Positions 49,200 through 61,547 of a stretch of DNA of 64,000 nucleotides are shown in pieces. The stretch is from Hymenoscyphus infarciens. Lineage: Eukaryota; Ascomycota; Leotiomycetes; Helotiales; Helotiaceae. A program made the translations under genes and the position numbers. Where the stretch lies: contig LLCB01000381.1 of the NCBI GenBank assembly GCA_001414345.1, positions 1 through 64,000 on the forward strand. The letters are read 5' to 3'. The notes below the pieces were generated by a model. The model was not told the DNA's origin, did no database searches, and saw only the letters and a list, made by a program, of their open reading frames with translations. Within the stretch, counting starts at the first letter, position 1. Each line of letters starts with the position of its first letter.

Positions 49200-49659
49200 T
49201 GTTCGGTGAAATTCGCGAAGGAAGGTATTCGGTGAGGAGGGATCGGTCAGGAGAGGCCAATTGGCAAGGTTTCGCAGGTATGAGGATCGTGGAACGTGAG
49301 GGCGAGCTATGCGGAGCTTTGAAGGTCGAAATTCAAGATCGTGAGATGGAATCAAAGTTCCGGGAATTTCCAGGATCCTTGAACATGGTCACGTGGAGCG
49401 GCCCGTTACGGATGAGCGAGCTTTTGGCCGGCGCGACTTTAATGTCATTGAGGTGGTATTTACTCTTCTGGATCAACAACCTGGAAACTTCCTTTGACTT
49501 CCCATTCCTTTGTTGGTTGCCAACAATACTTGCTAGCCTAAGAATATATCCACGAACTTCGAACCCTGCGATCTAGAACCCCCCCCCCCCCCCNAACCCC
49601 CCCCCCCCCCTTCCTCCCTTTCCTGAAGAGCCCCTCGATATGGACACAAAGTCGCAAAG
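49200..49659. promoter_or_regulatory. shared intergenic region between divergent ATP synthase e and dynein IC genes
   Basis: 460 bp separate the two start codons. It includes a poly-C run with one undetermined base (N at 49594). Both promoters must lie here or in the transcript leaders. Confidence 0.6.
49579..49611. repeat. poly-C tract with an ambiguous base (N at 49594)
   Basis: A C run of about 32 bases is interrupted by N and AA. The unresolved base shows that length and sequence are unreliable here. Confidence 0.95.
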
Positions 49660-49663
49660 ATGA
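49640..49663 (+). promoter_or_regulatory. upstream ORF overlapping the dynein IC start
   Basis: ATG at 49640 opens a 7-codon frame (MDTKSQR) whose TGA (49661-49663) overlaps the main ATG at 49660. If transcribed, it would let ribosomes end at the main start and could modulate its use. Confidence 0.5.
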
Positions 49664-51803
49664 TGCAACAACGACGAGATGAGATTTTGGCGAAGAAAGC
49701 TAAGCTAGCGGAATTGAAGAGGCAAAGGGAGCTTCGGAACAATAATACATCCGGCAGGCAAAGTATTGGAGGCCCTAGTGAGGTGAGGATATTCTTCTTT
49801 ATACATACTCAAGCATTCTTGCTCTAACAAGACTATAGATCCTGTCTCCAACTCCCGCGAGAGGAAACATCGATGAATTCGTCAACAAAGTACTAGGGGA
49901 TCACAGGAGTAGGCCAAACTCAACGGGGCTTGGATCGGGGTCGCCAGCTGATAGGGGTAGCCGGCCAAATAGTGTATTGAGCGCTGGACAATTAAGCAAC
50001 AACAACTCGGAATCCGCAGAAGCATCTGCTACTCCCGCAGAACCTCTTTCTATATCTACTCAGACTTTATCTACTGTTCCTCTATCGACAGTCTACGAAT
50101 TCACACCTTCGCCAGTCAAAGAAGTCTTTTCCTACAGCAAAGGTGTGCAAACGACAGAAGAATGGACCCAAACATCAAGACCCAAAGCATTCGACGACTC
50201 CGATGATTCGGGCAACGAGACCCCAGTTACTTCAACACCCAGCAAACGTTTGAGTAGGCGAGAGCGGACTAGGGAGGAGGAACTGCGGGAAAACATACGG
50301 AAGGAGATTGAGGAGGAACTCAAAGCTACCAGGGAACTGAGCATCGATGGACCCCTCAAGTCCCCTTCGCAACAGGGACCCGCGAACTTCCCCGCTAGAG
50401 CGTTGACAACCGAAGAGCTAAATGCTGTCACGTCCTCTGATGATTTTATGGACTTTGTTGAGCGGTCTAGCAAAGTAATTGAGAGGGCTTTGGACCAGGA
50501 ATACGATATATTGGCCGACTATGCACTTAGTGGAGGGGTGGTTGGTGACGATGATGACGAGGTTGGGAATACTGGGGGGAAAGGTCGACGGAAAGTGAGG
50601 GAAGTCGCTCAATTTTATGATGAGAGATGGTCAAAGAAACGGATGATAAGCGCTATCGATTTCTCCCCGAAATTCCCTGAGCTTGTACTTGCAGCATACA
50701 CGAAGAATCCGTCGGCCCCTCATGATCCAGATGGTCTCGTTCAAGTCTGGAATATGCATCTTCACGATCGGCCAGAATTTGTCTTTCACGCCCAATCAGA
50801 TGTGCTAGCTGCAAAATTCTCTCCGTTCCATCCAAATCTCATTATTGGTGGTGCATATAGCGGACAAGTCTTACTCTGGGACACGAGAGCAAAGTCATCC
50901 CCAGTTCAGAAAACCCCTCTTACAGGATCAGGTCACACCCACCCCGTATATTCGGTGGACATTGTCGGTACCCAAAACGCCAACAACATTATTTCCTGCT
51001 CTACGGATGGTGTTGTATGTGGATGGACAGTGGATATGCTTGCCCAACCACAAGAACTCCTTGTATTGTCAACGCCTCCACCCGCTAAAACGGAAGATAT
51101 AAGTCCAACGTGTATGGCATTTCCACAAACTGACCCTACATATTTCCTCGTTGGCTCTGAAGAAGGAACCATTTTCCCCTGTCATCGATATGATAGAGCT
51201 GGTGCAAAAGCTGGTGTGGACCAGAGAGTCAGTTACCGTGGTCACGCAGCTCCCGTCATGTCTATGGACTTTCACCCGGCTAGAGGACCAGTTGATCTTG
51301 GAGATCTCGTTTTGACCAGTTCATTGGATTGGAGTGTGAAGTTGTGGAAGGTTCGTGCCCCCGCCGCCACATCAACCACTGGCATTACGGGCGAGGGACA
51401 ATCCGTTGCACCAATTCTCGACTTTACTCGGGAAGATGTTGTGTATGATGCAGCATGGTCTCCCATCAAACCCGGTGTATTTGCACTGGTCGATGGGGCG
51501 GGAAGCTTGGAGGTGTGGGATATTACGGTCGATACCGAAGTACCACTTACGAAAGTGCAGCCTAGCGGTCGAAAGGACACAAGGTCCATGTTATCAAAGA
51601 GCTTGAACCGAGTTGCTTGGGATCAGACAGATGGCAAACGTATTGCTGCAGGCGGGATTGATGGGGCCGTTACTGTTTTTGAAGTTGGGCCTGACCTTGG
51701 AGGCAAAGAAAGCGCGCGGAATGAGGAATGGACCAGCGTTAAGAAGTTGCTAGCGAGATTGGAGGCGCAAGGACAGACTCCAAATGGAGTAAACGGTTTA
51801 TAA
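49660..51803 (+). CDS. cytoplasmic dynein intermediate chain
   Basis: Links dynein heavy chain to dynactin and the light chains in the minus-end microtubule motor used for nuclear and endosome movement. Exons are 49660-49782 and 49839-51803, giving 695 residues. The N-terminal MMQQRRDEILAKKAKLAEL is the charged helix that binds dynactin p150. A disordered part has a light-chain-type motif, SKGVQTTEEW, and STQT nearby. An acidic patch GDDDDEVG precedes a WD40 propeller (about 250-680) with repeats such as QVWNM, VLLWDTRAK and VKLWKVRAP. Two in-frame ATGs, 49660 and 49663, both fit; family members often start MMQQRR. A short upstream ORF overlaps the start. Confidence 0.95.
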
Positions 51804-53626
51804 TTTGACTTGTAGGCCAAATTCTCTTGAGATGGAGCATTCTGGTCATGTACTAGATATTGGCGTTAGTTGCATATACCCATTCATCACCAACTACTTG
51901 ATCCATATACACACCTCTTTTGGGACGAATATGATCGTGAAAACAAACGAGGGCAGGTCATACTCACGGAAGTTCCCGAAGCCTCTTAGACTGCTACAAA
52001 AGAATAAAAATACAAAAAAGAGCAAAAGGTTAGCCCCGACCGATGTTTTTTGGCTTAATCCTTTGTCGTACCTCGATCCACACAGAATACAGTTTCGTAA
52101 AGAACGCCACGCCTGGCGCCTCCCCAGTGTCATCCTTTATACCCGAAGGTGACAGCTATATCTTATTTGTGGTATACACGGTCGGGTATTTTGGGTGTAT
52201 CAGTGCGGGGTGGGGCATGCTGGGCTTACTACTGTACACATTTTAGACTCTAGACGCCAGTTATATATAAAAAATGAAACTATTACCTATTATCTACTCT
52301 AATACGTCGTACTATAGATGTAGCAATAGGTTGGTTAGGGAGGGGGGCGTTTTCGTAGAGTTGCTCTATCTTCTTAGAGGACAGCGAAGAGGCTATAATT
52401 ACAGTCCTTTGAGTAACCGGGATCTCTCTGCGATTCGTTTTTCAGTATAGAGCCTGCTAACCTTTGGTCTTAATGTGCTTAGTAGGCATATATATAAGAA
52501 AAAATAAAGTGTGGTTATTTAATAATAATATTTTAAAAAGTATATAATTCGTCTATTTTGGTGGTGTTTTGAGGCCAGATAATGCTTACGCACGGACCCG
52601 CTACTCCCAAAATACCCGCCCTAGTATAACTTTTGGGGGGGTTATATGGATCATTGTGGGCCGAGGTTCTACCGAGTGGGGCGGCTGGAACCTTTACTTT
52701 CCTAGAGTGTGTTCTAGAGGTGCAGAGGCTGAAGCTGTGGTTGCTGATTAATGGAGTTGTGCATGTACTAGTACCTTGCACACTACCTTGTGCAATGCCT
52801 TGTTGGGGAAATTTCTGAGCAAGCTTTTCAATCATAATTGCTGTTGGTTGTTTACTGATCATTGCCCTATGCCCTGGCTTTTGTTATGCCGACCCCTCTC
52901 CGAGGGCTACTTGTACACCTATCCACCCGGAAGCCGACTGTTCTCCGATCCGAAGACGTCATTTGGACAAGAAGCGCTAGGTTAAGGTTAATATTCCATT
53001 TTGTTTTAAAAACGTAGAGCGAGCGAGGCAGGTACGATCGATGCCGTACCTAGGTATTTACTGATTCACTGCCACTGTTACTTGTATTGCCCATCATGAG
53101 GTCACTTCGGTGGTAAAGATATTTTTCATCGGATTTATGCGCCTTTTCCGAAGCGTGGGACCGGACTCGTGGTTGATTGTTAAGCTATCGCTACCCTACC
53201 GACCCTACCTTACCTCCCCTCTCCTTTTTCTCCACTCTACCTTAATCGGCTTCGGTAGTCACATCTTTCACAGTCAGAACCTGGAAGTACCATCTGATTT
53301 CAGCCTCGAGTTTCAAAGCGTATGTATCTATGTTCGCCGGGTGGCAGCGTCGTTTTGAACACATCCTGAAATGGTCTTCATGGCGTGCTGTTATTGCAAA
53401 ATGATTACAAAGGCCAAAGGCATCGGTAGAAGGACCGGCAATGACTCGGAGCATACGAACGTCGTGCGATTCGAAATCCCATTGTATAGAGTTCCTTCGA
53501 TGGGGATCCATGTACACCTCAATACTAGTATCCATACCAACATACCACTGACAAAACTGCTAGACAATTAATAATGGGGTTGTCTGTCCACTCTAGACCG
53601 CGGTCCTGATCTCAAAGCAGCTTAAG

Positions 53627-53634
53627 TATATATA
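53627..53634 (+). promoter_or_regulatory. possible TATA box of the OYE gene
   Basis: TATATATA lies about 163 bp before the OYE ATG, followed by a pyrimidine-rich tract. Fungal promoters often use such tracts, but the spacing is loose. Confidence 0.35.
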
Positions 53635-53691
53635 CCTGTATCTTCTCTCTCTCCAGATAAAGATTCTTCTTTCTCCTCATCTCTCATTCCA

Positions 53692-53717
53692 ATTCCACTC
53701 CACTCCACTCCACTCCA
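53692..53717 (+). repeat. CCACT microsatellite in OYE leader
   Basis: About five consecutive CCACT units just upstream of the OYE start. Confidence 0.9.
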
Positions 53718-53796
53718 ATATAAAAATCTACCCCGCCACCAACAGCATCACCCCACTCTCAAAAACAAAAAAAACCCCTCTATCACACCACAAAAA

Positions 53797-55076
53797 ATGT
53801 CTCTTTTCACCCCCCTCAAAATCGGAAACATCACACTCCAGAACCGTGTAGTCCTGGCACCTCTCACACGTCTTCGCGCCACCGACGAACATATCCCACT
53901 TCCGTTCGTTGCCGATTACTACTCCCAGAGAGGCTCCACACCAGGAACCCTCCTTATCTCTGAAGCTACCTTTATCCGACCAGAAGCCGGTGGAATGAAA
54001 AATGTCCCGGGAATTTGGAATCAAGCTCAAATCGACGGATGGAAAACTGTTACCGATGCAGTCCACGCGAAGAAATCCTTTATTTTCCTGCAATTGTGGG
54101 CTTTGGGAAGAGCTGCTGATGAATCGGTAAATACCCACTTTCTTTGGAACAATCGTCATTGTTCTCCGAGGACGCGTAGAAGAAGCGGAGTCTTGGTTTT
54201 CCAATTCTTCTAGACGTTTCCGCACAATACTATTGATGATAAATATCTTTTGACCAAAATTCTAACGTTCAACAGGCCTTAAAAGAGGAATTAGGCCCAG
54301 AAGCCAAAGTTGTCAGTGCAAGCAATATCCCAATTACACCAGCCCCCAATTCCACCTACGAGTCGGGTAGCGCAACACCTACTCCTTTGACCGAGGAGGA
54401 AATCCAAGCCTACATCAAGAACTACGCCCAAGCAGCCAAGAACGCCATCGCCGCTGGTTTCGACGGTGTTGAAATTCACGGTGCCAACGGTTATCTAATT
54501 GATCAATTCACACAAGACGTTTCAAACAAGAGAACTGATCAATGGGGAGGAAGTGTCGAAAACAGAGCCCGATTCGGTATTTCCGTTGCCAAAGCGGTTG
54601 TCGAGGCCGTGGGAGTCGAGAAAGTCGGCATAAGACTTAGTCCTTTCTCTACCTTCCAAAGCATGAAGATGGATGATCCCAGGCCACAATTCACATACCT
54701 CGTTTCCGAGCTGAAGAAGCTCAAGCTCTCATATATCCACATCGTCGAGGGGCGAGGAATCGGTGGTCTCGCTACACCACCACCCGAGGAATCAATCGAT
54801 TTCTTGGTCGAGCTTTGGGGAAAGACCTCCCCTGTCTTACTTGCCAGTGGTTTCTCACCCGAGACTGCGATTAATAGATCTGATTCTGAGACTGCCAAGG
54901 GGAGAGAGGTGGCGATTGTGTTCGGACGACATTTCATTTCGAATCCCGATTTGGTGTTCCGAATTAAGCAGGGAATTGCTTTGCAAGCTTATGATAGAAG
55001 CAAGTTTTACTTGCCGAAACAGGAGGATGGTTACACTACTTATCCATTCAGCAAGGAGTTTGAGGCACAGGCGTAG
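53797..55076 (+). CDS. Old Yellow Enzyme family NADPH-dependent flavin oxidoreductase
   Basis: FMN-dependent ene-reductase, reducing activated C=C bonds with NADPH; physiological substrate unknown. Exons are 53797-54126 and 54276-55076, giving 376 residues, usual for the family. A TIM-barrel begins MSLFTPLKIGNITLQNRVVL. Motifs are APLTRLRA, QLWALGRAA, GVEIHGANGYLIDQF with the substrate-binding His and Asn (H-x-x-N, then Tyr), NKRTDQWGGSVENRARF, and the C-terminal GRHFISNPDLVFRI. The intron is 149 bp and falls between codons. Related fungal enzymes include chanoclavine-aldehyde reductases of alkaloid clusters, but no such cluster is around this gene, so a stress or detoxification role is the more cautious inference. 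Confidence 0.93.
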
Positions 55077-56316
55077 ATGGAATTCTGATTGACTTGATAG
55101 CGGTATTGCATGGTTAGGGTTGGAGCTTGGTTAGATAGATAGATAGATAGATCAATATATCCAGAGTTCATTCATTTTTAAGTCACATTTGATTCTGTGA
55201 TCCGACCCCTTTTGGATCATTCTTTCTATTGAGGATTGGAATTCCATGCTTGGTGGTTGGTGGGTGCCTTGCGATGGACAGTAAAAACGGTCGTTCTGCG
55301 ACACCTCCTGGACAGCGTCAAAATAAAAACACAACGCGAGAATGAGACACTGCTATATCATTTTCCAGCTATTGAGCACTTATTCTAGATTTTTTAGTAT
55401 TTTTAGAAGCTCTGAGAGAAGTATAGACGATTTTTATATATCTCACGTAAAGATAATACGTATCTTATCTAGCCTAGCTTAGACTATTAATCTCTTTACA
55501 TAGATAATAAGAGGATATTCAAGAGTACGAGCTTATTTGGTAAGCTTAGTCTAATTCTCTAATATAGATAAAAAAGAGTATATAAAAGAATTACTTTAAA
55601 AATCTATTAAATAGATAAATAGAGTAGCTAGTAGAATAGTACGAAATGTATACTACTATTAAAGAGATATATTAAAGTGCGTTTAAATAGAATAATATAT
55701 ATAAATACTAGGCTTAATACTAAGGAAAAGACTGAATTAGCTTTTCTAAAATATAGATATAATAATAGCTATAAATAGAAAGAAGAGGTTTAATTAGCTA
55801 TTAGATAGAAGTTAGTAGACTTTTAAGATATTAGAACTTAGTATTTATCTTTATTATTCTATTAAATATACTCTTATATACCTCTTCTATAGTAGTATAT
55901 GTTTTATATCGTTATATAAATTAGCTTTTCTTGATTTATTAGTAACTCTTTATAGTTTAGCTACTAAAAGTCTTTATATTTACTACTTTCTTTATAACTT
56001 TCAGTAGTTTAATTACTTAATTCAACGAACACGGCAACATCAACTGGAATGCGGTCGTAGCATACATGAGAGATAGAAGCATGGTCGGAAACTGGTCGGT
56101 GGCGGAAGTTCAAACCAAGTTTTTAATGATTCAGTTTGGGAGTTGGGACAATCGAAAACCTTCTCCTTGGTTCAATATGCTTGGTTTTATAATGTGACTT
56201 CGTTGGGAGTGATAATTATAACATGAGATATCATTATATGTGGAGATACAGAAGAGGAAGATCAAACTTAAGCCGTCGCGAGTGTCTATTCGACATCCCC
56301 ATCTTCCAGTCCTCCC
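55077..56316. other. intergenic with a small RIP-type AT-rich island
   Basis: A GATA microsatellite lies at about 55133-55152. Between about 55,380 and 56,020 the DNA becomes AT-rich, poor in CpA and TpG, and holds the foldback of LTR ends (55633-55915). No gene is seen. Confidence 0.65.
55633..55915. mobile_element. foldback of two inverted LTR 5' ends
   Basis: The left end (TAGTACGAAATGTATACTAC..) and the reverse complement of the right end (GATATAAAACATATACTACT..) align for about 85 bp, and both align with the start of the 345-bp LTR at 15443. So two LTR 5' parts face each other around about 110 bp. It could be a non-autonomous foldback, or two solo-LTR pieces that inserted head-to-head. 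Heavily RIP-mutated. Confidence 0.75.
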
Positions 56317-56898
56317 CTAAGATTCCAAATCCTCCATAGTCTTACCCTTCATCACAGGCTCAATATACCGATGAAAGTAGCTCCCCGAAATCCCCAGCTT
56401 AAAACCATCATCAACACCATCCTTGATCCTCTTAACATACTCCCTCCTCGGCCTCCCATCCTCCATATCTCTCGAACAAATATAAACCAACATCTTAACC
56501 TCCTCGGGCTTCCCCTCACAGCCGATTAATCCTCCATCTCTCATATTCTCATCATCCCCAATAAAAGCCTCAACCTCTTGAACTCTTCGTCCAACTAGCT
56601 GAGCACTGCCGGTGAAGCATTCAACTTCCAAGTAGACTTTCCCGTAAGCCCATGGGACGCCTTCGTTGATGTCTAAGTCGGCTTCATCGGATTCACAGAG
56701 GAGGTAGCAGAGGCCTTCTACCCGATCTTTCTTTTCTTTTGGGGAGGGTATAATGTTTGCGTAGCCTCGAGTGTTGATTTGCCATTTGTAGTTTGGAAGG
56801 ACGCCGCGGCCGATGTAGCGGGACTCGGGACAGCGGAGGGACATTTGGTGGAGGTGAAGGTTGGACCCGTAGGCGAAGTAGATGGTTTGTGGCTTCAT
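56317..56898 (-). CDS. gamma-glutamylcyclotransferase-like protein
   Basis: Single-exon protein of 193 residues with the GGCT/AIG2-like fold, whose members act on gamma-glutamyl amino acids or related amide bonds, giving 5-oxoproline; cytosolic. The signature YFAYGSNL (residues 7-14) is the dinucleotide-like loop that binds the gamma-glutamyl group. Glu in DINEGV fits the expected catalytic acid. The later LVYICSRD and YVKRIKDGVDDGFKLGISG belong to the fungal branch of the family. No signal peptide. Exact substrate cannot be read from sequence. Confidence 0.88.
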   Translation of the reverse strand: MKPQTIYFAYGSNLHLHQMSLRCPESRYIGRGVLPNYKWQINTRGYANIIPSPKEKKDRVEGLCYLLCESDEADLDINEGVPWAYGKVYLEVECFTGSAQLVGRRVQEVEAFIGDDENMRDGGLIGCEGKPEEVKMLVYICSRDMEDGRPRREYVKRIKDGVDDGFKLGISGSYFHRYIEPVMKGKTMEDLES

Positions 56899-59800
56899 TT
56901 TGTATGGTTTTCAATTTTTAGGTGTTTTGATGTGAGTGGTCTGCGATTGTTGTGTTTTAGGGGAGTTGGAATTCGGGGTTGGGAAGAAGTCCTAGAAAAG
57001 CGAATTTGAACAAGTTTTTATTCATTCTGTTTGGGTTCGCTCAAGCTGTTACGGAAGGCAAGAGCGATGCAACGATTGGGTTTGAGAAGTTCCCAATAGC
57101 TTCGCCAATGAGCCACTAAGCGCTGTTGTCATCAGCCAAGTGAATAAAGAAAAATTAAGACAACAAAATGACAATGTCTTTAATCCAAGAGTACAAGACC
57201 GAATATCCTTTATTCCAAGCTCGATGCCTTTGGAATGGGTTTCTCATAATTGGGTGCCACTAGTTGAAAAGTTCGACAGGGTTATTGCCCTACCCTTCCA
57301 TGTTGCGAGGAAATATTTTAGGGCTTCTCAACGCTCAAGTACTCACGTATACACATTTGCACCCAAGAGCATATTCCAGTTTCAATCAGTGCTGTCGACT
57401 CTTTGGAAAAACCCAGTATTCTCTGGAGAAATTTAGAGTCTTCAAATTATAATACCTGCTTCATTATTTTTGCAATCTTAGCGACTGGGTTTCACAAGAG
57501 TCGCGCCCGAATTTACCACTCCTCAAAATCCTGATCTTCGTTGACTTCCCGGGGCTCAATGTCTCACAGAAAGTCCAGTCCAAAGAGAACCTCACAGCAC
57601 ATCTATAAAATCCTTCCACAGGTGAAGTCTCACCTCTCAATCCAGGCATTTCGAAAAAGTTGCCTTGCCGATTATTTGGTATGTTTGTTCTCGAAATGAG
57701 TAGAAAAAGGCAAGTAAGACAAACTCACATGAGAACAGCAAACATACAAGTGGTGCCACCCAGAACCAACGCTTTCCTTCCCCTCTCATCCCGCTTTTCT
57801 AGAAATTATAATATGCCACATCTTCTAATTTCTTTATCCTGAGTCTCACGCTTGCCATTTGAGATTCCTGTGTATTCGAGCCGTTCGTAGTTCCTTTTAT
57901 CGCTTCGTCCATAAGTCTGAAGAGAGTGTCTGGAGAATTCCCGGTTGGAGTTTGGCAGGCTGCTATTGTCGATTATCATACATTCCTACTTATTCATCAC
58001 TGTCCGAACTCTACAATAAGTGATCGTGCTAATGCCTAGGTGAAAAATCCAACAAATTCGAAGTGAGTAACCAAGTCGAGATGAAAATGCCACATGGCAT
58101 CAAACTTCGCCGCAGTAATGCATGGCAAGTGGAGTGTCTTTTAGACCCACTTAGGTATAAATAGATGAAATCACAAAGAGGGAAAGCAACTCCAAAACTC
58201 TCTACAACCCCATAGATAGTACCACCCGGGAGTACACAACAAACTCACATATCCATCTGCACACTTACGAACATGTACCTCGTACAAACATGCAGACCAT
58301 TCAGCCTCATCCCACACAACCCCAAAAGTAACAAATCACAAGCCAACCGCGCATAGCGCGCACCACACATCCAAAAAGGGGGGTACCTCGGCCATTGCAT
58401 CGTGACGAACCAGTCCATCCAGCCCATACAAAACAAAAAAAGCCATTGACAAAGCTAAGCATTTTGTTGCACATCGCGACCGTTACACCAATGGTTCTCA
58501 TGGCCACCGAGTCTTATTTTCCGTCGGATTTGGATGGGAGACGTGCCAACGGTGGGTAGATCGGATGTTGGTGGTGGGAGCACATGACGGCTGCAAAAAA
58601 AAGATGATGCCGATTATCCGATGAGTCGAATTGATATATCTTTTTGCTTAGAGTAGATTATATTTGCAATTTATGGTGGGTTAAAGAGTTGCCACATTGC
58701 CACCATACTGATGCCCACGAAAGGTAATGGAAAGCCGTTTTACAAAGTTCCGGGAAACTTGAAATGCTTGACTATTTTGGCTATAAATATATAATGGCGA
58801 CACTCCCAGCAAGGGACTCCGCTCGATGCATCTTAATGAATAGCCATCGGGGAACCAGCCAACAAGGAGCTTAAATGAAAGAAGAAGGACGTGAAATAAG
58901 ACTGGCGATTGAAGAACAGGGAAGAGCTGACTAAAGTGAGGAATTTCTCTCGGGGGGGAAGTGAGATATCAGAAGTGGGTACTCCGCACTAAGATATCTC
59001 TCGAGCTACTCAGGTGGTATAAATGAAAACTCAACTTGAATGAACCTGTCAGGATTTTGACCTTCATGTAGATATTGTAATAAAGTACTTCCATATTGTC
59101 CAATGTCATATACATTCAAATATTCTGCCGGGACCTTACATGCCATCTGGGAGTCTTGGAACTATCTACGCTGATGGCCCTCGCCGTCGATTTGATTCCT
59201 TCCCTCACTTGAGTGAGACTTGATCTCGGCCCTCCCGAAGGTGCAGTTGGAGGGTCGAGTTCAAAGTCGCTTCCCTGACTCAACACCGAGAGAGAAACCA
59301 GAGAAACCAGAGAAACCAGACGATCCCAGAACCAAACGAGAAACCCGGAAGGGGAGGAACAACTCCACTACATCCAGAGTAGGTATAAATCCCCCCTCGC
59401 CCTCATATATATGATTTATTGACATCGAAAACGAGTCAAGGGGGGTGGATATCCCCCACCTTGGACGCATGATACCTAAGCCATACTTACAATACTATCT
59501 CTTTTGATCCTTCCTCCTTCATTGCAGGCCATATAGTCAAGCAGCAAATAATCCCATTTGATGCAATCCCCACCATTTCCACACCCATTCCACTCGCCAC
59601 CATTCCATGACAACCTTCCGCCCCCCGGACCCTTTTATTTCGACTCTATAACTGTGATGTTCTCTCTTCCTCCTAGTACCATCTCGCGAGAGTGTCTTCC
59701 ATTTGGATTCCACGAGGACCTCGTCATAGTCCTATCAAGCCCGACGGCCAATATCCATGCTTTGAATTTGTAGTTGTTGCACATTGGCAGTATCCTTAAG

Positions 59801-60022
59801 TTGACTCGTAACAAAGAGTGCTCCAAAATACTTGTCTAGGCAAGTTGCTTAACTCGGTTGCCAAAATCCATTGTAAAAATTGGGTATCATTGCTCTTCCT
59901 CCGTAAGTTTGCCGGCTCCCCCGAATATCCTCTCCTTAGTCGCTTCTTAGGTGGTGCCCCGCCTTATTGATATGCCATGGCTCGGTGATCGTGCCTCATG
60001 GACAACCCAAGTCCCAGCCCCT
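56899..60022. other. 3.1-kb intergenic region, no supported gene
   Basis: Short frames of up to 98 codons here show no domain or motif. A 9-bp repeat (GAGAAACCA) x3 occurs at about 59291-59319. The rest looks unique and non-coding. Confidence 0.55.
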
Positions 60023-60732
60023 TCAGACATTATTTCCCACACTCCTATACAACTCCCTCAAGTCAAACCCCTCCACCTCTCCCTCCGCAAGTTCCCCCAC
60101 AACCCTTCCCGGTCTCCCAGCTACAATACTAAAGCTCGGAATGACCATATTCGGCGGCACAACAGTACCCTCCATTATCCTCACATAGTCTTTAACAATC
60201 GTGAATTTCCCAATCACACAATTCGCACCTATCGAAACGTGTGAACCGACGAGGGCAGCTTCGATAATGGAGCCGGGTCCAACGAAGACGTGGTCCGCGA
60301 TTTTGAGGGGGTAATGGGAGAATGTTCTGCGGTTGGTTATTAGCTTTCCTTTTCCACTGATTCCACCAGTCTCAGAGAACGGGGAAAGAAGAGCATGAAA
60401 CCCACCCTTTATACATCTTCCCCGGCGGCCTCAACTCGCATCCTCTACTGAAAATGCAATACCGCCCAATAGCCACCGCCACAGCATTCGGACTCTTTGC
60501 CTCTGGGGCACTAACAGAGGAGCGCAGTAAATCACCGCGGATGATGACTTCAGCTTGTATGACCGTCTTTCCACCAAGAATGATATTCGTTGTGCCAATG
60601 ATTTGGGAGCGCCGAGAGACTTTGTTGCCAGTGTCCTGTGGAGGGAAGAGAAGTCAGTGATGTAATTGACCATGCGGGGAGTAGGGAGCTTACGGTCTCG
60701 ATATACTCGCCCTTGGCCACCTTTTTGGACAT
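60023..60732 (-). CDS. dynactin subunit 5 (p25)
   Basis: Left-handed beta-helix subunit at the pointed end of dynactin; with p27 it helps the motor bind early endosomes in fungi. Minus-strand exons 60694-60732, 60406-60635 and 60023-60326 give 190 residues, as in orthologues (about 180-190). It starts MSKKVAKGEYIETDTGNKVS; then come hexapeptide-type repeats (IIGTTNIILGGKTVI, CIFSRGCELRPP, HYPLKIADHVFVGPG, GSHVSIGANCVIG). A short C-terminal tail, ELYRSVGNNV, follows. Splicing restores each repeat, which supports the introns. The segment RSSVSAPEAKSPNAVAVAIG is a small insertion compared with the animal protein. Dynein intermediate chain lies about 8 kb away, with no obvious linkage. Confidence 0.92.
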
Positions 60733-61547
60733 GGTTGTGCCGTTGTTTTCCTAGAGTCTTCACACGAAAATTGTGATTTGAGGATGATTCCTGTCCTACA
60801 TCTGCGGAAGGGAGTGGGAAACTCCTAGAAGTCGAGGATATCGCGTTTCGAGGTTCACCGCGCTTCACTCCGATAAAGTCCCGGTCTCGGTGGTTATATG
60901 TTATATTCCCGGCTCGGAGATCAAATCGGAGCTCGAGTGAGACACTGAGACCAGTGACTTGCTTACTCTTTTGTAATTGTTTTTGGAGAATCAAGAGACC
61001 AACTTTTCTAATTCTTCTAAAACCTTCTCAAACAATAATTAATTATCCTAAAGTGTTTCAAACAATTTAATGTAAAGTAGGTCCCCGAGAGCAAGGCCCA
61101 GTTCTCTTGCAATAACTCCGTAAGGAGGACAAACGAACTTGATTGTTCGAGAAATATATAGGTTAGTACTCTAGATTGGTTCTCAGTTTGATTCTCCTGA
61201 CAAATTTAATGCCACATATTCCGTAACTTGTACCCCGAGTAACATATAATAGAATTTGTAAACCACGTTGAGCGAAGGACGTATTTGCTGAACGGAAAGC
61301 ATCGACCCTTGAAATATCCAACCTTCCAAGCTACACCTCCTACGTTCTTTCCTACAAACATGCCATGATCCATACGTCAAACCTAAATCGTTCCACAAAG
61401 TTAACCTATCAAAATGAACATCATACAGGGCCCATGGGTCGTTCGTACATCGGAAAAGCAGAGACAGGAAGTCTGGTCGTCCCATTCCAGGCCCATCGAA
61501 TTAGGGAGCCCTGGCTGGTCTCCTGTCAGCGCACGTCGTCGTATAAA

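Larger units (their letters stand above)
51804..53796. other. intergenic region, no supported gene
   Basis: Contains the 3' flank of the dynein gene, a moderately AT-rich patch (about 52250-52560) that may be an old repeat, and the promoter of the OYE gene. Short frames at 52533-52862 and 53242-53571 have no support. Confidence 0.55.

Noticed and set aside
52533..52862. Minus-strand frame of 109 codons
   Set aside because: Lies in semi-decayed sequence; no motif or start context.
53797..56898. Old Yellow Enzyme as part of a secondary-metabolite cluster
   Set aside because: No synthase, P450, methyltransferase or regulator lies nearby; the neighbours are housekeeping genes.
49660..60732. Dynein intermediate chain and dynactin p25 as a functional cluster
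   Set aside because: About 8 kb apart on opposite strands with unrelated genes between; co-location is probably chance.
60431..60994. Minus-strand frame of 187 codons over dynactin p25
   Set aside because: Runs through the p25 introns in another frame and has no domain; p25 splicing explains the sequence.
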